Shown piece by piece: positions 36,397-45,807 of a DNA stretch of 50,861 nt. The notes beneath the pieces are model-generated. The model was given only the letters and a program-made list of their open reading frames with translations. It had not been told where the DNA came from and did not search any database. Source of the stretch: Flavobacteriales bacterium (GTDB lineage Bacteria; Bacteroidota; Bacteroidia; Flavobacteriales_D; Crocinitomicaceae); contig CANHOA010000023.1 of assembly GCA_947462255.1 (NCBI GenBank), positions 1 through 50,861 of the forward strand. Direction: 5' to 3'. Every line of letters begins with the position of its first letter. Within the stretch, counting starts at the first letter, position 1. The position numbers and the translations under genes are program-made.

Positions 36397-37059
36397 TTAG
36401 GACTGAATAATTTTCAATAAATCAGTCATGGATTCAAATTGATAATCAGCAAGGATCAATTTTGGCTCGATAAGATGTGTTTTTTCTGGGATACAAACAG
36501 CGGTCATCTTTGCTGCTTTGGCAGAAATTATTCCGTTTAGCGAATCTTCTATTACAAGGCATTTTTCTGGTAGAACAGCAAGTTTTTTGGCAACGGTTAA
36601 ATAAACAGCTGGATGAGGTTTTCCATATTGCTCCATTTCTGCAGAATGCACAAAATTAAAAAGGTGTTTGATTTCTAGCTTGTCTAAAACTACTTTTATC
36701 AGCCTGCTACTCGATGAGGTTGCTAATCCTACTGGTATATTTCGCAGTTTAAGATAATTTAAGGTGTCAATAACACCTTCTAACGCAAGCGGTTTATCGG
36801 CGATAAGATTTTCCATTTTTATAATAATGGCCTCTTCAACCTCTGATTCGTCGCGTATTTCCCAATGTTCTTTGATGTTCCAATAGTGAATTACTTCATC
36901 GATTCGTAGCCCAACTGTTTTTTGAAAATCTTCTTTTTTTAAGCGTGAACCAAGTCCTGAAAAAACTTCCTCCATGGCTATTTTCCACAAAGGCTCAGAA
37001 TCGATTATCACGCCATCCATGTCAAAAATAACAGCTTCAAAATCAATTAATTGAATCAA
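36397..37059 (-). CDS. HAD-superfamily phosphatase (beta-phosphoglucomutase-like)
   Basis: A 220-aa cytoplasmic HAD hydrolase. Motif I is D13-M-D15 in IFDMDGVIIDSEPLW, motif II is the threonine/serine in LATSSSSRLI, and motif III and IV appear in KPHPAVYL and LVIEDSLNGIISAKAA. The cap helix region lies between about 18 and 85. Sub-family resemblance is to sugar-phosphate phosphatases such as HxpB or to beta-phosphoglucomutase; the exact substrate cannot be fixed. It is 7 bases downstream of the CNNM/CBS gene. Confidence 0.87.
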   Translation of the reverse strand: MIQLIDFEAVIFDMDGVIIDSEPLWKIAMEEVFSGLGSRLKKEDFQKTVGLRIDEVIHYWNIKEHWEIRDESEVEEAIIIKMENLIADKPLALEGVIDTLNYLKLRNIPVGLATSSSSRLIKVVLDKLEIKHLFNFVHSAEMEQYGKPHPAVYLTVAKKLAVLPEKCLVIEDSLNGIISAKAAKMTAVCIPEKTHLIEPKLILADYQFESMTDLLKIIQS

Positions 37060-37066
37060 TTTTTGC

Positions 37067-38320
37067 TTATTTTAATACCGTGATTTTCACCAATTCAATC
37101 CGCCGTTCACTAACCGCTTGAATTTCTATACTGAGATTTTGATAGGTAAGTTGTTGCCCAACCATTGGAATGGATTCCAGTTCATGGATAATTAATCCCC
37201 CTAGCGTATCATACTCATCTGAGGCTATAAAACCTAGCTTATAGTTTTCAATTAAATAGTCGATTTCAATTCTTGCGGAAAATATAAATTCCGTTTTACT
37301 TATTATTTTCTCTGTTAAATCTTCTTTGTCATGTTCATCTTCAATCTCTCCGAAAATTTCCTCAATAACATCTTCTATAGTAACAAGTCCTGCTGTCCCT
37401 CCATATTCATCTGTTACCACTGCGATGCTACCGGATTGCTTTGTAAAAAGCTCTAATAATTCTTTTCCTGACATTACAGATGGAACAAAATCGATTGGTT
37501 TGATTATTTGTTTAATTGATTTCGGTGATTTGAACATATCGAATGAATGAACGCATCCAATGATATTATCAATTGTTTTTCTATAAACCAATATTTTAGA
37601 CAGGCCCTTTTGAATAAAAAGTGTTACTAAATTAGAGAGTTTCTCGTCTATTTCCACCGCTACCATTTCCGTGCGTGGAATCATACAATCTCTAGCTTTT
37701 ATCTTAGAAAAATCCAATGCGTTTGATAAAATAAGCATTTCGTTACTAAACTCTTGTTCGGCATGAATCCGAGAAGATATATCAAAAACATAATGTTCTA
37801 AATCAACTTTAGAAAAGACTTTTTCACTTGTCTTGTTTTTTCCGCCAGATAATTTTAAAAAGCCACTGCTAAGCAATAAAATGAATTGGGTCGGCAAGTA
37901 CAGAATAATAAAAATAACAAATAAAGGTACGGCTCCAATATTAAGGAATCGATTCGGATTTAATTGGACAACCGCTTTTGGTAAAAATTCAGCGGTTATT
38001 AATACTAATAGCGTTGAAAGAATGGTTTGAGAAACCAAAAGTAAGGCTTCATTCTGAACGCCAATATTTTTTAATACAGGGTTTAAGATCTCTGCAGCTT
38101 TAATTCCATATATAACCAAGGCGAAATTATTTCCAAGTAATAACAAAGCAATCATGGTAGATTGATTCTTATAAAAGATATTTTTTAATTTCCCTTGCCA
38201 TGCGCCTCTAGATTTTTCAACTTCTATTTTTAAGCGATTTGATGATAAGTAGGCTAATTCCATTCCTGAGAAAAAGGCGGAGAACAATAAGGAGATTAAA
38301 ATAATTATGTAAGCTTCCAT
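37067..38320 (-). CDS. CNNM/CBS-domain membrane protein (CorC/HlyC family)
   Basis: A 417-aa inner-membrane protein. Residues 1-190 form the CNNM domain with about four membrane segments (ISLLFSAFFSGMELAYLSSNR at its start). Two CBS domains follow (about 205-330; CMIPRTEMVAVEID, and SIAVVTDEYGGTAGLVTIED). The C-terminal CorC_HlyC domain begins near 345 (EYDTLGGLIIHELESIP). The family is linked to magnesium efflux and, in Bacteroidota, includes GldE; the neighbours here (purD, HAD) do not support a gliding role specifically. Confidence 0.87.
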   Translation of the reverse strand: MEAYIIILISLLFSAFFSGMELAYLSSNRLKIEVEKSRGAWQGKLKNIFYKNQSTMIALLLLGNNFALVIYGIKAAEILNPVLKNIGVQNEALLLVSQTILSTLLVLITAEFLPKAVVQLNPNRFLNIGAVPLFVIFIILYLPTQFILLLSSGFLKLSGGKNKTSEKVFSKVDLEHYVFDISSRIHAEQEFSNEMLILSNALDFSKIKARDCMIPRTEMVAVEIDEKLSNLVTLFIQKGLSKILVYRKTIDNIIGCVHSFDMFKSPKSIKQIIKPIDFVPSVMSGKELLELFTKQSGSIAVVTDEYGGTAGLVTIEDVIEEIFGEIEDEHDKEDLTEKIISKTEFIFSARIEIDYLIENYKLGFIASDEYDTLGGLIIHELESIPMVGQQLTYQNLSIEIQAVSERRIELVKITVLK

Positions 38321-38325
38321 TTATT

Positions 38326-39603
38326 TTATTTAATTACGTCTCTGCCAATATCTTTTCGGCAATACGCTTTTTCAAATGATATTTTCGAGATCGAATCATA
38401 ACATTTTTCTACTGCTGCTTCAATATTTTTTCCATATGATGTAATGCTTAATACACGCCCGCCATTCGTTAATACTTGTGGTCCATCAGAACTTGTGCCT
38501 GCATGAAAAACAATGCTGTCAACAACATTATTAATACCATAAATTGGTAATCCTTTTTCGTATTCGTTTGGGTAGCCACCAGAAACCATCATTACTGTTG
38601 CGGTGCTTTTATCGATAAACTGGATATCTCTCTCAGATAAGGTATTGCTAGCAATACCCTCAAATAAATCCAAAATATCTGATTTTAATCGAGGAATAAC
38701 CACTTCTGTTTCGGGGTCGCCCATGCGACAATTGTATTCGATAACGTATGGGTCTCCTTTTACATTAATAAGCCCAAAAAAGATAAACCCCTTGTATTCG
38801 ATGCCTTCACTTTTTAATCCCTTTACGGTCGGCACAATAATTTGATTATGGACTTTATCCATAAAACCAGCATCTGCAAAAGGCACTGGTGAAACGGCTC
38901 CCATTCCGCCCGTGTTTTCCCCTTGATTTCCATCAAAAATTCGCTTGTAATCTTTTGCCTCTGGCAATAGCTTAAAGGATTCTCCATCCGTCATCACAAA
39001 TACAGATAGTTCTATGCCATCTAAAAACTGCTCAATAACTACTTTTTTACTTGCTTCTCCAAATCGTGCATCTTGAAGCATTGATCTTAATTCTTTTTCA
39101 GCACTTGCCAAATCTTCAATGATAAGAACACCTTTTCCTGCAGCTAAGCCATCTGCTTTTAATACATATGGCGCTTTCATGCCGCGTAAGAAATTGATTC
39201 CATCTTCTATATTCGCAGCCGTAAACGTTGCATATTTAGCTGTCGGAATTCGATGGCGCGCCATAAATTCTTTCGCATAATTTTTGCTGCCTTCTAATTT
39301 TGCGCCTTCCTTGCTTGGTCCAATTATGGCACAATGGCAAATGCTTGAATCAGCTTTAAAGTAATCGTAAATACCCAAAACTAGAGGTTCTTCTGGTCCA
39401 ACAACAACCATGTCAATGTTGTTTTCTAAAACAAATTGTTTAATTCCATCAAAATCAACAGGCGACAAGGAAACATTTTTACCATATTGTCTCGTTCCGG
39501 CGTTTCCAGGAGCTATAAAGAGTTCATCTAAAATCGAACTTTGTGCTATTTTCCAAGCCAATGCATGTTCACGTCCACCGGCACCCAATAATAAAATTTT
39601 CAT
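38326..39603 (-). CDS. purD: phosphoribosylamine-glycine ligase (GAR synthetase)
   Basis: ATP-grasp enzyme that joins glycine to phosphoribosylamine in purine synthesis. The 425-aa protein begins MKILLLGAGGREHALAWK, contains the substrate loop PGNAGT, the ATP-grasp region VLKADGLAAGKGVLI, and the signature EYNCRMGDPETE. Length matches a monofunctional PurD. It starts 9 bases after purQ, so two purine genes are consecutive, and its stop is 5 bases from the CNNM gene. Confidence 0.96.
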   Translation of the reverse strand: MKILLLGAGGREHALAWKIAQSSILDELFIAPGNAGTRQYGKNVSLSPVDFDGIKQFVLENNIDMVVVGPEEPLVLGIYDYFKADSSICHCAIIGPSKEGAKLEGSKNYAKEFMARHRIPTAKYATFTAANIEDGINFLRGMKAPYVLKADGLAAGKGVLIIEDLASAEKELRSMLQDARFGEASKKVVIEQFLDGIELSVFVMTDGESFKLLPEAKDYKRIFDGNQGENTGGMGAVSPVPFADAGFMDKVHNQIIVPTVKGLKSEGIEYKGFIFFGLINVKGDPYVIEYNCRMGDPETEVVIPRLKSDILDLFEGIASNTLSERDIQFIDKSTATVMMVSGGYPNEYEKGLPIYGINNVVDSIVFHAGTSSDGPQVLTNGGRVLSITSYGKNIEAAVEKCYDSISKISFEKAYCRKDIGRDVIK

Positions 39604-39612
39604 GCTAAGCGT

Positions 39613-40299
39613 TTAACAAAATGACAAGATTGATTCGAATATATTTTTTCCGTCAGTATTTCCTAATATAGTATCTGCTGCTCTTTCTGGGTGAGGCATC
39701 ATGCCAAAAACATTTTTAGCTTTATTCGTTATTCCTGCAATATTATTTACTGACCCGTTTGGATTAGCGTCATTGTTTTCAATCCCAGTATCATGGCAAT
39801 ATCGAAATAATATTTGGTCTTGATCTTCTAATTCCTTAATGGTATTTTCATTTGCATAATACCTTCCCTCTCCATGAGCGATAGGTATTTTATATGTTTT
39901 GTCGAAATCTAGACCTTTAGTAATTCCGGCCATTTTCGAAATGGGTTTCAAATGAACATTTTTACAAATAAATTTTTGTTGGTCATTGTGCAGTAAGGCG
40001 CCGTTTAATAATCCCGCTTCTGTTAAAATTTGAAAGCCATTACAAACTCCTAATACATAACCTCCTTGATTAGCATGCCTAATCACCTCATGCATGATGG
40101 GCGAGAATTTTGCAATCGCACCAGATCGTAAATAGTCACCATAACTAAAACCACCCGGCAAGATTACCATATCCACATTTTTTATACTAGTATCTTTGTG
40201 CCACAACGTTTCCACTTGTTGTCCTAGTAGATTTTGCAGTACGTAAATCATATCTTGGTCGCAATTCGAACCAGGAAAAGTAACTACACCAAACTTCAT
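39613..40299 (-). CDS. purQ: FGAM synthase glutamine amidotransferase subunit
   Basis: Supplies ammonia from glutamine to PurL for formylglycinamidine ribonucleotide synthesis. The 228-aa class I amidotransferase has nucleophile C86 in YVLGVCNGFQILTEAG and the H203-x-E205 pair in MMPHPERAAD, plus ILPGGFSYGDYLRSGAI. The separate small subunit implies that this organism uses the split PurS/PurL/PurQ enzyme, although purS and purL are not in the window. It is followed by purD. Confidence 0.96.
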   Translation of the reverse strand: MKFGVVTFPGSNCDQDMIYVLQNLLGQQVETLWHKDTSIKNVDMVILPGGFSYGDYLRSGAIAKFSPIMHEVIRHANQGGYVLGVCNGFQILTEAGLLNGALLHNDQQKFICKNVHLKPISKMAGITKGLDFDKTYKIPIAHGEGRYYANENTIKELEDQDQILFRYCHDTGIENNDANPNGSVNNIAGITNKAKNVFGMMPHPERAADTILGNTDGKNIFESILSFC

Positions 40300-40338
40300 T
40301 GAAAAATTGATTAATTCTTATTAAAACTTCATTCGATA

Positions 40339-40346
40339 CAAATGTA
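40339..40346 (-). promoter_or_regulatory. -7 box of the purQ operon
   Basis: TACATTTG on the minus strand fits TAnnTTTG and lies 39 bases before the purQ start. No clear -33 box. It overlaps the 58-base gap after the DUF6427 gene, so purQ can be transcribed on its own. Confidence 0.4.
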
Positions 40347-40357
40347 ATGAATTACTA

Positions 40358-41323
40358 TCATGCTAATGTTTGCTCCAGAAAAAACTTAATAACAGCATAG
40401 GCAATTGTTAGATAAAAAAGAACAGTTGCTAGCGCACCGTATCGTTTATTTAAAAACGAAAAAGATAAGATAATGGGCATCGAAACCAATAGTAAACTAA
40501 ACCGTTCAATTTGTTGGTAAAAATATAGATCAATACTACCGATGATTATGGCTACTAAAATGAGAAGCCATAACATTTGAATCTGTTTTTTTAATCTATT
40601 GGAGCTCTGAATGATCCGATTTCGTATGCCTATTGCGCTAAGCACCAATAAAATGAGTATAAAAACTAAAATAATTATAAAGTCCTTATGCAGTTCAATT
40701 CCAACTTTATCTAATATCAATTTGCTTGTTAATTCTTTTCCTACCCATTTAAGGTAGGTAATACCAAAAAGAATTGGGGAAATAAATCCTGTCATGAAAA
40801 TAAATAATTCCCTTACAATAAAAGGGCGCATGAGAAGATACATAAAAATATATACAGGGAAGAAAACGAGTAATGGAGGATGGAAAGTAGCAGCACAACC
40901 AAGTAAAAAAGCGCCATTGAATACGGCTTGTTTACCATCCTGATTTTGATTTAACTGATAGAATTGTGCTAAACATAGAATGAGAAAAGTGTGCGACATA
41001 AGAATGCCGTCAAAACGGTAAAATGAGTAATAAAAACTCATTAGTACCACATAAATCAATGAAACAATGTAGGAATTTTTATCTTGGAAATTATAGTTGT
41101 TATAGGTGAAATTTAACACTATGCTATTCACTAAAATTAATAGGCTCGCGATTACTTGTGATGCTATAATGGGGAGATAAAATAATCCGTTCCAAAATCC
41201 ATAATTTATTTCTTTTTCAATTTCGTGGTAGGGAAATTGGTTGTTTAGTATTTGAAAAACAAGGATAATTACGGGTAAAAAAAACAATGCTATAATGCTA
41301 TTGCCTAAAAAAAATCGAATCAT
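40358..41323 (-). CDS. DUF6427 polytopic membrane protein
   Basis: A 321-aa inner-membrane protein with about nine to eleven hydrophobic segments and few charged loops; it begins MIRFFLGNSIIALFFLPV. The look and length are those of the Bacteroidota DUF6427 family, which is often found beside purD and related genes, as here. No catalytic motif is visible. It may be a glycosyltransferase-C-like or lipid-modifying membrane protein, but that is not supported by a motif. It lies 58 bases upstream of purQ. Confidence 0.68.
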   Translation of the reverse strand: MIRFFLGNSIIALFFLPVIILVFQILNNQFPYHEIEKEINYGFWNGLFYLPIIASQVIASLLILVNSIVLNFTYNNYNFQDKNSYIVSLIYVVLMSFYYSFYRFDGILMSHTFLILCLAQFYQLNQNQDGKQAVFNGAFLLGCAATFHPPLLVFFPVYIFMYLLMRPFIVRELFIFMTGFISPILFGITYLKWVGKELTSKLILDKVGIELHKDFIIILVFILILLVLSAIGIRNRIIQSSNRLKKQIQMLWLLILVAIIIGSIDLYFYQQIERFSLLLVSMPIILSFSFLNKRYGALATVLFYLTIAYAVIKFFLEQTLA

Positions 41324-41421
41324 AGTGCGAAAATAGAGATCATTCCAACTTTAGAATAAGAATAATTTCGATAAAATTAATTAAATAGGTGAATTTATTC
41401 TATAAATATGGTTTAAAAACC

Positions 41422-41429
41422 TATATTTG
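41422..41429 (+). promoter_or_regulatory. -7 box of dksA-like/lspA
   Basis: TATATTTG fits TAnnTTTG, 22 bases before the chosen start at 41452. It lies inside the longer in-frame extension, which is one reason for rejecting the upstream start. Confidence 0.45.
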
Positions 41430-41451
41430 TTACCCTTTTAAAAGTAATAAA

Positions 41452-41835
41452 ATGGCACAAGAAAAATCAAGGTATTCAGATGTAGAATTGGAAGAATTCA
41501 AAGCGTTAATAAATCAGAAATTAATTGACGCTAACATCGATTATAGTTTATTAATAGGTTCATTGTCGCATAATGATGATCATGGAACCGATGATACCGG
41601 TAGAGCATTTAATATGATGGAAGATGGCTCTGAAACACTTTCGCGTGAGGAGGTTGCACAACTTGCTGCGCGTCAAGAAAAATTTATTCAAAGCCTACAA
41701 GCAGCACTCATTCGTATTAATAATAAAACGTATGGTGTATGTCGCATAAAAGGAACCTTAATCCCAAAAGAAAGACTTCGGCTTGTTCCTCATGCAACCA
41801 TGAGCATTGACGCCAAAAACGAACAAAAAAGGTAG
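41452..41835 (+). CDS. TraR/DksA-family transcription regulator
   Basis: A 127-aa homologue of DksA, which binds RNA polymerase through its secondary channel and modulates stringent control. A helical coiled coil precedes the C-terminal zinc-finger region YGVCRIKGTLIPKERLRLVPHAT. Only one cysteine of the usual four remains, as in many Bacteroidota members, so zinc binding is doubtful. The start MAQEKSRYSDVEL (41452) was preferred to ATG-like codons upstream because a -7 box overlaps the extension. Its TAG shares a base with the GTG start of lspA. Confidence 0.85.
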   Translation: MAQEKSRYSDVELEEFKALINQKLIDANIDYSLLIGSLSHNDDHGTDDTGRAFNMMEDGSETLSREEVAQLAARQEKFIQSLQAALIRINNKTYGVCRIKGTLIPKERLRLVPHATMSIDAKNEQKR

Positions 41836-42524
41836 TGAAGAAAAATCTTCTTATTGTTACCCTAGTTGTATTTGCCTTGTTGATTTTAGACCAAGTTATA
41901 AAGGTTTATATTAAAACATCTTTCCACCCCGAAGAACATAAATATCTTATCGGAAGTTGGTTTGCAGCGCATTACATCGAAAACCAAGGCATGGCTTTTG
42001 GAACTACTTTTGGAGCTTCCATTTGGCATAAATTAGCGCTCAGTATTTTTAGGGTGGTCGCTATTATTTTTATTGCTTATTATTTAATCAAGGAGGCAAA
42101 AAAAGGGGCTAAACTTTCATTTTTAATCGCCCTAGGTTTCATTTGGGCTGGCGCAACTGGAAACTTAATTGATTCAATGTTTTATGATTTTTTCTTTCAT
42201 TTCAATCCTTGTGATCGATTCAATCAACTAGAAGGATCAAAGGTGATGGCTGATTGTAAGGATTTTGGAAGGTCTTTTCCAGTTGAAGTCCGCCATCGAG
42301 GGTTTTTATTGGGTAACGTAGTCGATATGTTTCAGTTTGATGTGTTATGGCCAAAGTGGGTTCCATATTTAGGGGGAGGACAAGTATTTCCTGCTATTTT
42401 TAATGTTGCTGATGCCTCAATTACTGTTGGTGTAGCCACTTTAATTATTGGTCAGCGCTCATTTTTCCCAAAGAATAAAAAGCCCAATCCGGAAAATGAA
42501 GAAGTTCTCGAGGATAAAGCTTAG
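41835..42524 (+). CDS. lspA: lipoprotein signal peptidase (signal peptidase II)
   Basis: Cleaves the signal peptide of prolipoproteins after lipidation, in the inner membrane. The 229-aa protein has four membrane segments and the two catalytic aspartate boxes, NLIDSMFYD-type and NVADASITVGV, plus the ENQGMAFG motif. It is longer than E. coli LspA because of a charged loop (about 112-150) and a C-terminal tail, both usual in Bacteroidota. The start is GTG at 41835, overlapping the stop of the dksA-like gene. The many lipoprotein genes in this window are its likely substrates. Confidence 0.95.
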   Translation: MKKNLLIVTLVVFALLILDQVIKVYIKTSFHPEEHKYLIGSWFAAHYIENQGMAFGTTFGASIWHKLALSIFRVVAIIFIAYYLIKEAKKGAKLSFLIALGFIWAGATGNLIDSMFYDFFFHFNPCDRFNQLEGSKVMADCKDFGRSFPVEVRHRGFLLGNVVDMFQFDVLWPKWVPYLGGGQVFPAIFNVADASITVGVATLIIGQRSFFPKNKKPNPENEEVLEDKA

Positions 42525-44971
42525 AAATTGTACTTCATGTTTCGGTCATTTAATATTGAAAATGACACTTTCCAACCGATATTAGGGTCTATTTTGTTTC
42601 CATCCGCCATGAATCCATAAATACCAACGCGCAATCTCCTACGCGTTAATTTAAAGTTTCGCTCAAGTCCAGCGAGTAACTCATAAAATTGGAAGTCGTT
42701 TTCCTTTACATACATTGCGCCTCCTCCAAATACTAATCCAATGCGCGTCTTTTTCATGAAAGGAATTTTATTAATGATAGATCCGTTATCGTGGTGCACA
42801 AAATGTAATTCAAAAATATAATCCTTCGTAGGCATTGTTGAATCTAAGCCCTGAAAAGAATACATAGGATTGGAAAACCAAAATGGGTCACTTCTCCGTT
42901 GAAATTTATAATCTACATCTTTTAAGGATCTTGAACTTAAGAATTTACCACCCGCAACTCGATAACTAGTGGTTCCTAGGGTTCCTATTTTTAAGGTTTG
43001 ATTGATGGAAAGATTAAGGTATTCATGGTCTACGTCGCTTCCAAATAGTTTTGGTATGCCACGCTCATAGTTTATCGAAAAGGTTGGCCATGCAGAACCT
43101 AATAGTACTTTTCGATAGGGTTCACGCATGTATTTTTGCTGTGGAGTATAGCTTAAACTTGCGTCCAAGATGAAAGCTTGATAAGAGCTAAAATCTGTTG
43201 GAGTATTATTTGGAATCACATTGTCCAATATCGTTGAGAAAGTATATCCTTTTAGAGATCTTCTCTCTGCAAATTCTACTTCTGTCCCGAAGTATAGCCC
43301 ATTTATCAGTTCATATTCGAACGAGAAGCTCGTTTTTGTGGCTTCAATAAAGTTTTCGCGCTTGTAAACCTGTGTGACCGCGTCAAAAGATCTTATTACA
43401 TCAAAATCATGATTAATAGATGCTCGAATATAACCAAAGTGAAAGGGGTCAAATTTATACTTCCACCAAGAGTCTCCTTTTATATCATTGTTAAGAATAC
43501 CATAGGATATTCTAGTGTAAGCATCTAATGTTCGTTCGTCTTTCCATTTCTTAAAGTAATCAAAACTTGGAGTAATTCTAGGTCCAGCGATAAAAATGGG
43601 TTGAATTAGTGTGGCAAGCGAGCCAAGTGACCATTGTGTTCTTTTTACTCGATTTCGATAGTCCACCCCAAACCAAAGTACTTTTAAAGCAGTAAGCTTG
43701 TTGAATACAGCGTCAACAGAATCTAGGTATTCTACTCGATTTCTTGCATCTTTAATACTATCTTTAATAATGATAAATCGCTGCTCCTCAACGGTTAAAT
43801 TTGCAGGTCTATTTTCCTTCCAAAAAAGAGAATCTTTTTCATAAGCCTCTTTGGTTGTAATGGCTAATTCAGTACTGAAAAATTTAGGCCCAAAGTTTGG
43901 ATTAAAATTATAGTTACTGTAAATAGCTTCGGTTTTGTAATCAGATGATTCAGATTTATATTTTACACCGTAGGTAAGCACCTGTTTCGTAAGTATGCAT
44001 ATACTATCTCCAGGGTGCTCGTACTCCTGATATATTTTAAAATTATCATACACTAACAAGTTTCCTTTGCTCATATTTAATTCAATTTTTTGAATTAACC
44101 ATAAGGAATCAATCACCCAAATATATCCCTCCAAGGTAGTAGTTGCAGTGTTCCTCGGACTGATCTTTATTTTTGAAATGACTTGCCCATTTTCTTCAAT
44201 CTTACTTTCTAATTTATATCGATATGACAAGATACCTGGAGTTGATATCGGCGAACTTACAGGTGTTTGGTGGAGATCATCTAAATGCAGTAGGTTTTGG
44301 AAGAAATTAAAATTCGATTTAACTGTCGTTGTATAATAAAGTGTTTTAGCACTACCTCTCAAGGTATAAGCGTTTCTTATTTCTTTTACTTTATTGCCTG
44401 GCGCATAATTCCGTGTTAGTTGAACTTCTACAAGGTTCATTTTATTAGCGAGTTCATTTTTTTCTTTTTCTTCGAATGATGGTTCACGACTATCATTTTC
44501 CTTTTTTTCGCGTTCCTTAATATCAATCTTTTCAGTCGCTTTTATGTAAACATCAACAATATGAGGATAATTCCATTGATTTATTTGGTCTCTCTTGTTG
44601 ACGACCTTCAGCATGATATCTCTTCCAGGATTGCTTTTATTGACACTTACGTTAACAGCTTCAAAGCTTTTTATTTTCGAAGAAAACAATTGAAAATCCC
44701 TTACAATTTCTTTATCAGCAATTGATACATATGCCTCGCGCTCATCAAAACCCAAGGCATTTATTATTAAAAAGTATTCTCCCGGCATCAACGACAATTC
44801 ATATTGTCCTAGTACATTCGCTACTGTGCGCATTTCAGGAGAATTTTTTATGAAAATTTTGGCGTAGGGAATAGGTGAGTTGCTTTCATCGCTAACCACA
44901 CCTCTAACAAAGAGTTGAGCATTAAAACTTTGAAAAACAGTTAAAAATAAAAAAAGGAGAAATAGTTTCAT
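42521..44971 (-). CDS. DUF5686/carboxypeptidase-regulatory-like outer-membrane protein
   Basis: An 816-aa exported protein with a signal peptide (residues 1-18, ending FNA). A carboxypeptidase-regulatory-like beta-sandwich follows at about 20-105 (GVVSDESNSPIPYAKIFI), then a large DUF5686 region whose second half reads as an outer-membrane barrel (AFILDASLSYTPQQKYM, RVAGGKFLSSRSL, LRVGIYGFMADGN). The family is common in Bacteroidota, with no established function. It is the last gene of the minus-strand envelope operon and its stop overlaps lspA by 4 bases. Confidence 0.83.
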   Translation of the reverse strand: MKLFLLFLFLTVFQSFNAQLFVRGVVSDESNSPIPYAKIFIKNSPEMRTVANVLGQYELSLMPGEYFLIINALGFDEREAYVSIADKEIVRDFQLFSSKIKSFEAVNVSVNKSNPGRDIMLKVVNKRDQINQWNYPHIVDVYIKATEKIDIKEREKKENDSREPSFEEKEKNELANKMNLVEVQLTRNYAPGNKVKEIRNAYTLRGSAKTLYYTTTVKSNFNFFQNLLHLDDLHQTPVSSPISTPGILSYRYKLESKIEENGQVISKIKISPRNTATTTLEGYIWVIDSLWLIQKIELNMSKGNLLVYDNFKIYQEYEHPGDSICILTKQVLTYGVKYKSESSDYKTEAIYSNYNFNPNFGPKFFSTELAITTKEAYEKDSLFWKENRPANLTVEEQRFIIIKDSIKDARNRVEYLDSVDAVFNKLTALKVLWFGVDYRNRVKRTQWSLGSLATLIQPIFIAGPRITPSFDYFKKWKDERTLDAYTRISYGILNNDIKGDSWWKYKFDPFHFGYIRASINHDFDVIRSFDAVTQVYKRENFIEATKTSFSFEYELINGLYFGTEVEFAERRSLKGYTFSTILDNVIPNNTPTDFSSYQAFILDASLSYTPQQKYMREPYRKVLLGSAWPTFSINYERGIPKLFGSDVDHEYLNLSINQTLKIGTLGTTSYRVAGGKFLSSRSLKDVDYKFQRRSDPFWFSNPMYSFQGLDSTMPTKDYIFELHFVHHDNGSIINKIPFMKKTRIGLVFGGGAMYVKENDFQFYELLAGLERNFKLTRRRLRVGIYGFMADGNKIDPNIGWKVSFSILNDRNMKYNF

Positions 44972-45005
44972 TTAATATTATTGGAAATATAGAAGAAAGA
45001 AAAAA

Positions 45006-45233
45006 CTATGCCGTTTTAGAATTTTCTTGTTCTTTTAAAAATGCAGCATGCTTCTCAAATCGTTTCATCATCCATTTCTTCATAAAGAACATTGCAAAAG
45101 CAAGTCCAACCATCCAATAATATGAGGCCCAGCGTGTTGCGCCTTGGGTAATGCATTTATAGGTAACGATAAAGAATAAAACACTTCCTAGTCCCAACCA
45201 AAAAAAAGTCATTATTTTATTGTAAATTTTCAT
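45006..45233 (-). CDS. small two-helix membrane protein, 75 aa
   Basis: A small protein with two hydrophobic segments (about residues 8-27 and 39-52), a lysine-rich stretch FMKKWMMKRFEKH and a polar tail. No family is recognised, but the frame is well supported by its place between lptC (5 bases) and the DUF5686 gene (34 bases) in one operon. It may be an envelope accessory factor. Confidence 0.62.
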   Translation of the reverse strand: MKIYNKIMTFFWLGLGSVLFFIVTYKCITQGATRWASYYWMVGLAFAMFFMKKWMMKRFEKHAAFLKEQENSKTA

Positions 45234-45238
45234 AACTA

Positions 45239-45793
45239 TTAATTTATTTCTTCTTTCTTTTCTATTTTTATCTTGCCTCTTGGCTTTAGTATTTCGTAGC
45301 GGCTAAAGTCTTGTTTTGTTTTTATGCCTTCGCCTAAAAATGTGCCATCAGGACCTTTAACTATAACTTGTGCAGGAGTAAAGATACTACTGTCTTTTTG
45401 ATTCCAATATAAAACTTCTGTTTCTAATGTTTGTTTCTTTTTTGAATTATATAAGCGTACTGAATCCCTTACCATAAGTGCTCCTTTACTATAATTAATT
45501 TCTCCATATAGCGCAGTGAGGGTTGAAACAATTTCACCGTTTTCAGAAAAGAAATTCACCCGAAGACTATCCAGTAGTTTAGTTATATTTTCTGGTTGAT
45601 GCATGGTTTCAGCATAAGAACAAATAAGTTCCACACGTGCATAGCCTGAGTCTGAATAAACCATTTTAAGTTCATGTATTGTTTCATCTGGCGATTTAGG
45701 ATTGAAGGTAACTTTCTCAATCGTATCTAGGTCGTTCTCGCAAGAAATCACACTTAAACTTAAGATCACGAGAAGAGCAAAATAGAATTTCAA
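45239..45793 (-). CDS. lptC: LptC-like LPS export protein
   Basis: A 184-aa protein with the form of Bacteroidota LptC: a signal sequence with lipobox ending SVISC (C18), then a periplasmic beta-jelly-roll (KMVYSDSGYARVELICSYAETM in pieces, NFFSENGEIVSTLTALYGEINYSKGALMVRDSVRLYNSKK). LptC bridges the LptBFG transporter and LptA, carrying lipopolysaccharide across the periplasm. The lipoprotein anchor differs from the transmembrane helix of E. coli LptC but is usual in this phylum. The rest of the Lpt system is outside the window. Confidence 0.75.
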   Translation of the reverse strand: MKFYFALLVILSLSVISCENDLDTIEKVTFNPKSPDETIHELKMVYSDSGYARVELICSYAETMHQPENITKLLDSLRVNFFSENGEIVSTLTALYGEINYSKGALMVRDSVRLYNSKKKQTLETEVLYWNQKDSSIFTPAQVIVKGPDGTFLGEGIKTKQDFSRYEILKPRGKIKIEKKEEIN

Positions 45794-45807
45794 GTGTTCA
45801 ATTTTTA

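Noticed and set aside
37067..38320. Gliding motility gene gldE
   Set aside because: Domain order fits, but it is next to purD and a HAD gene, and I see no motif that separates GldE from other CNNM/CBS proteins.
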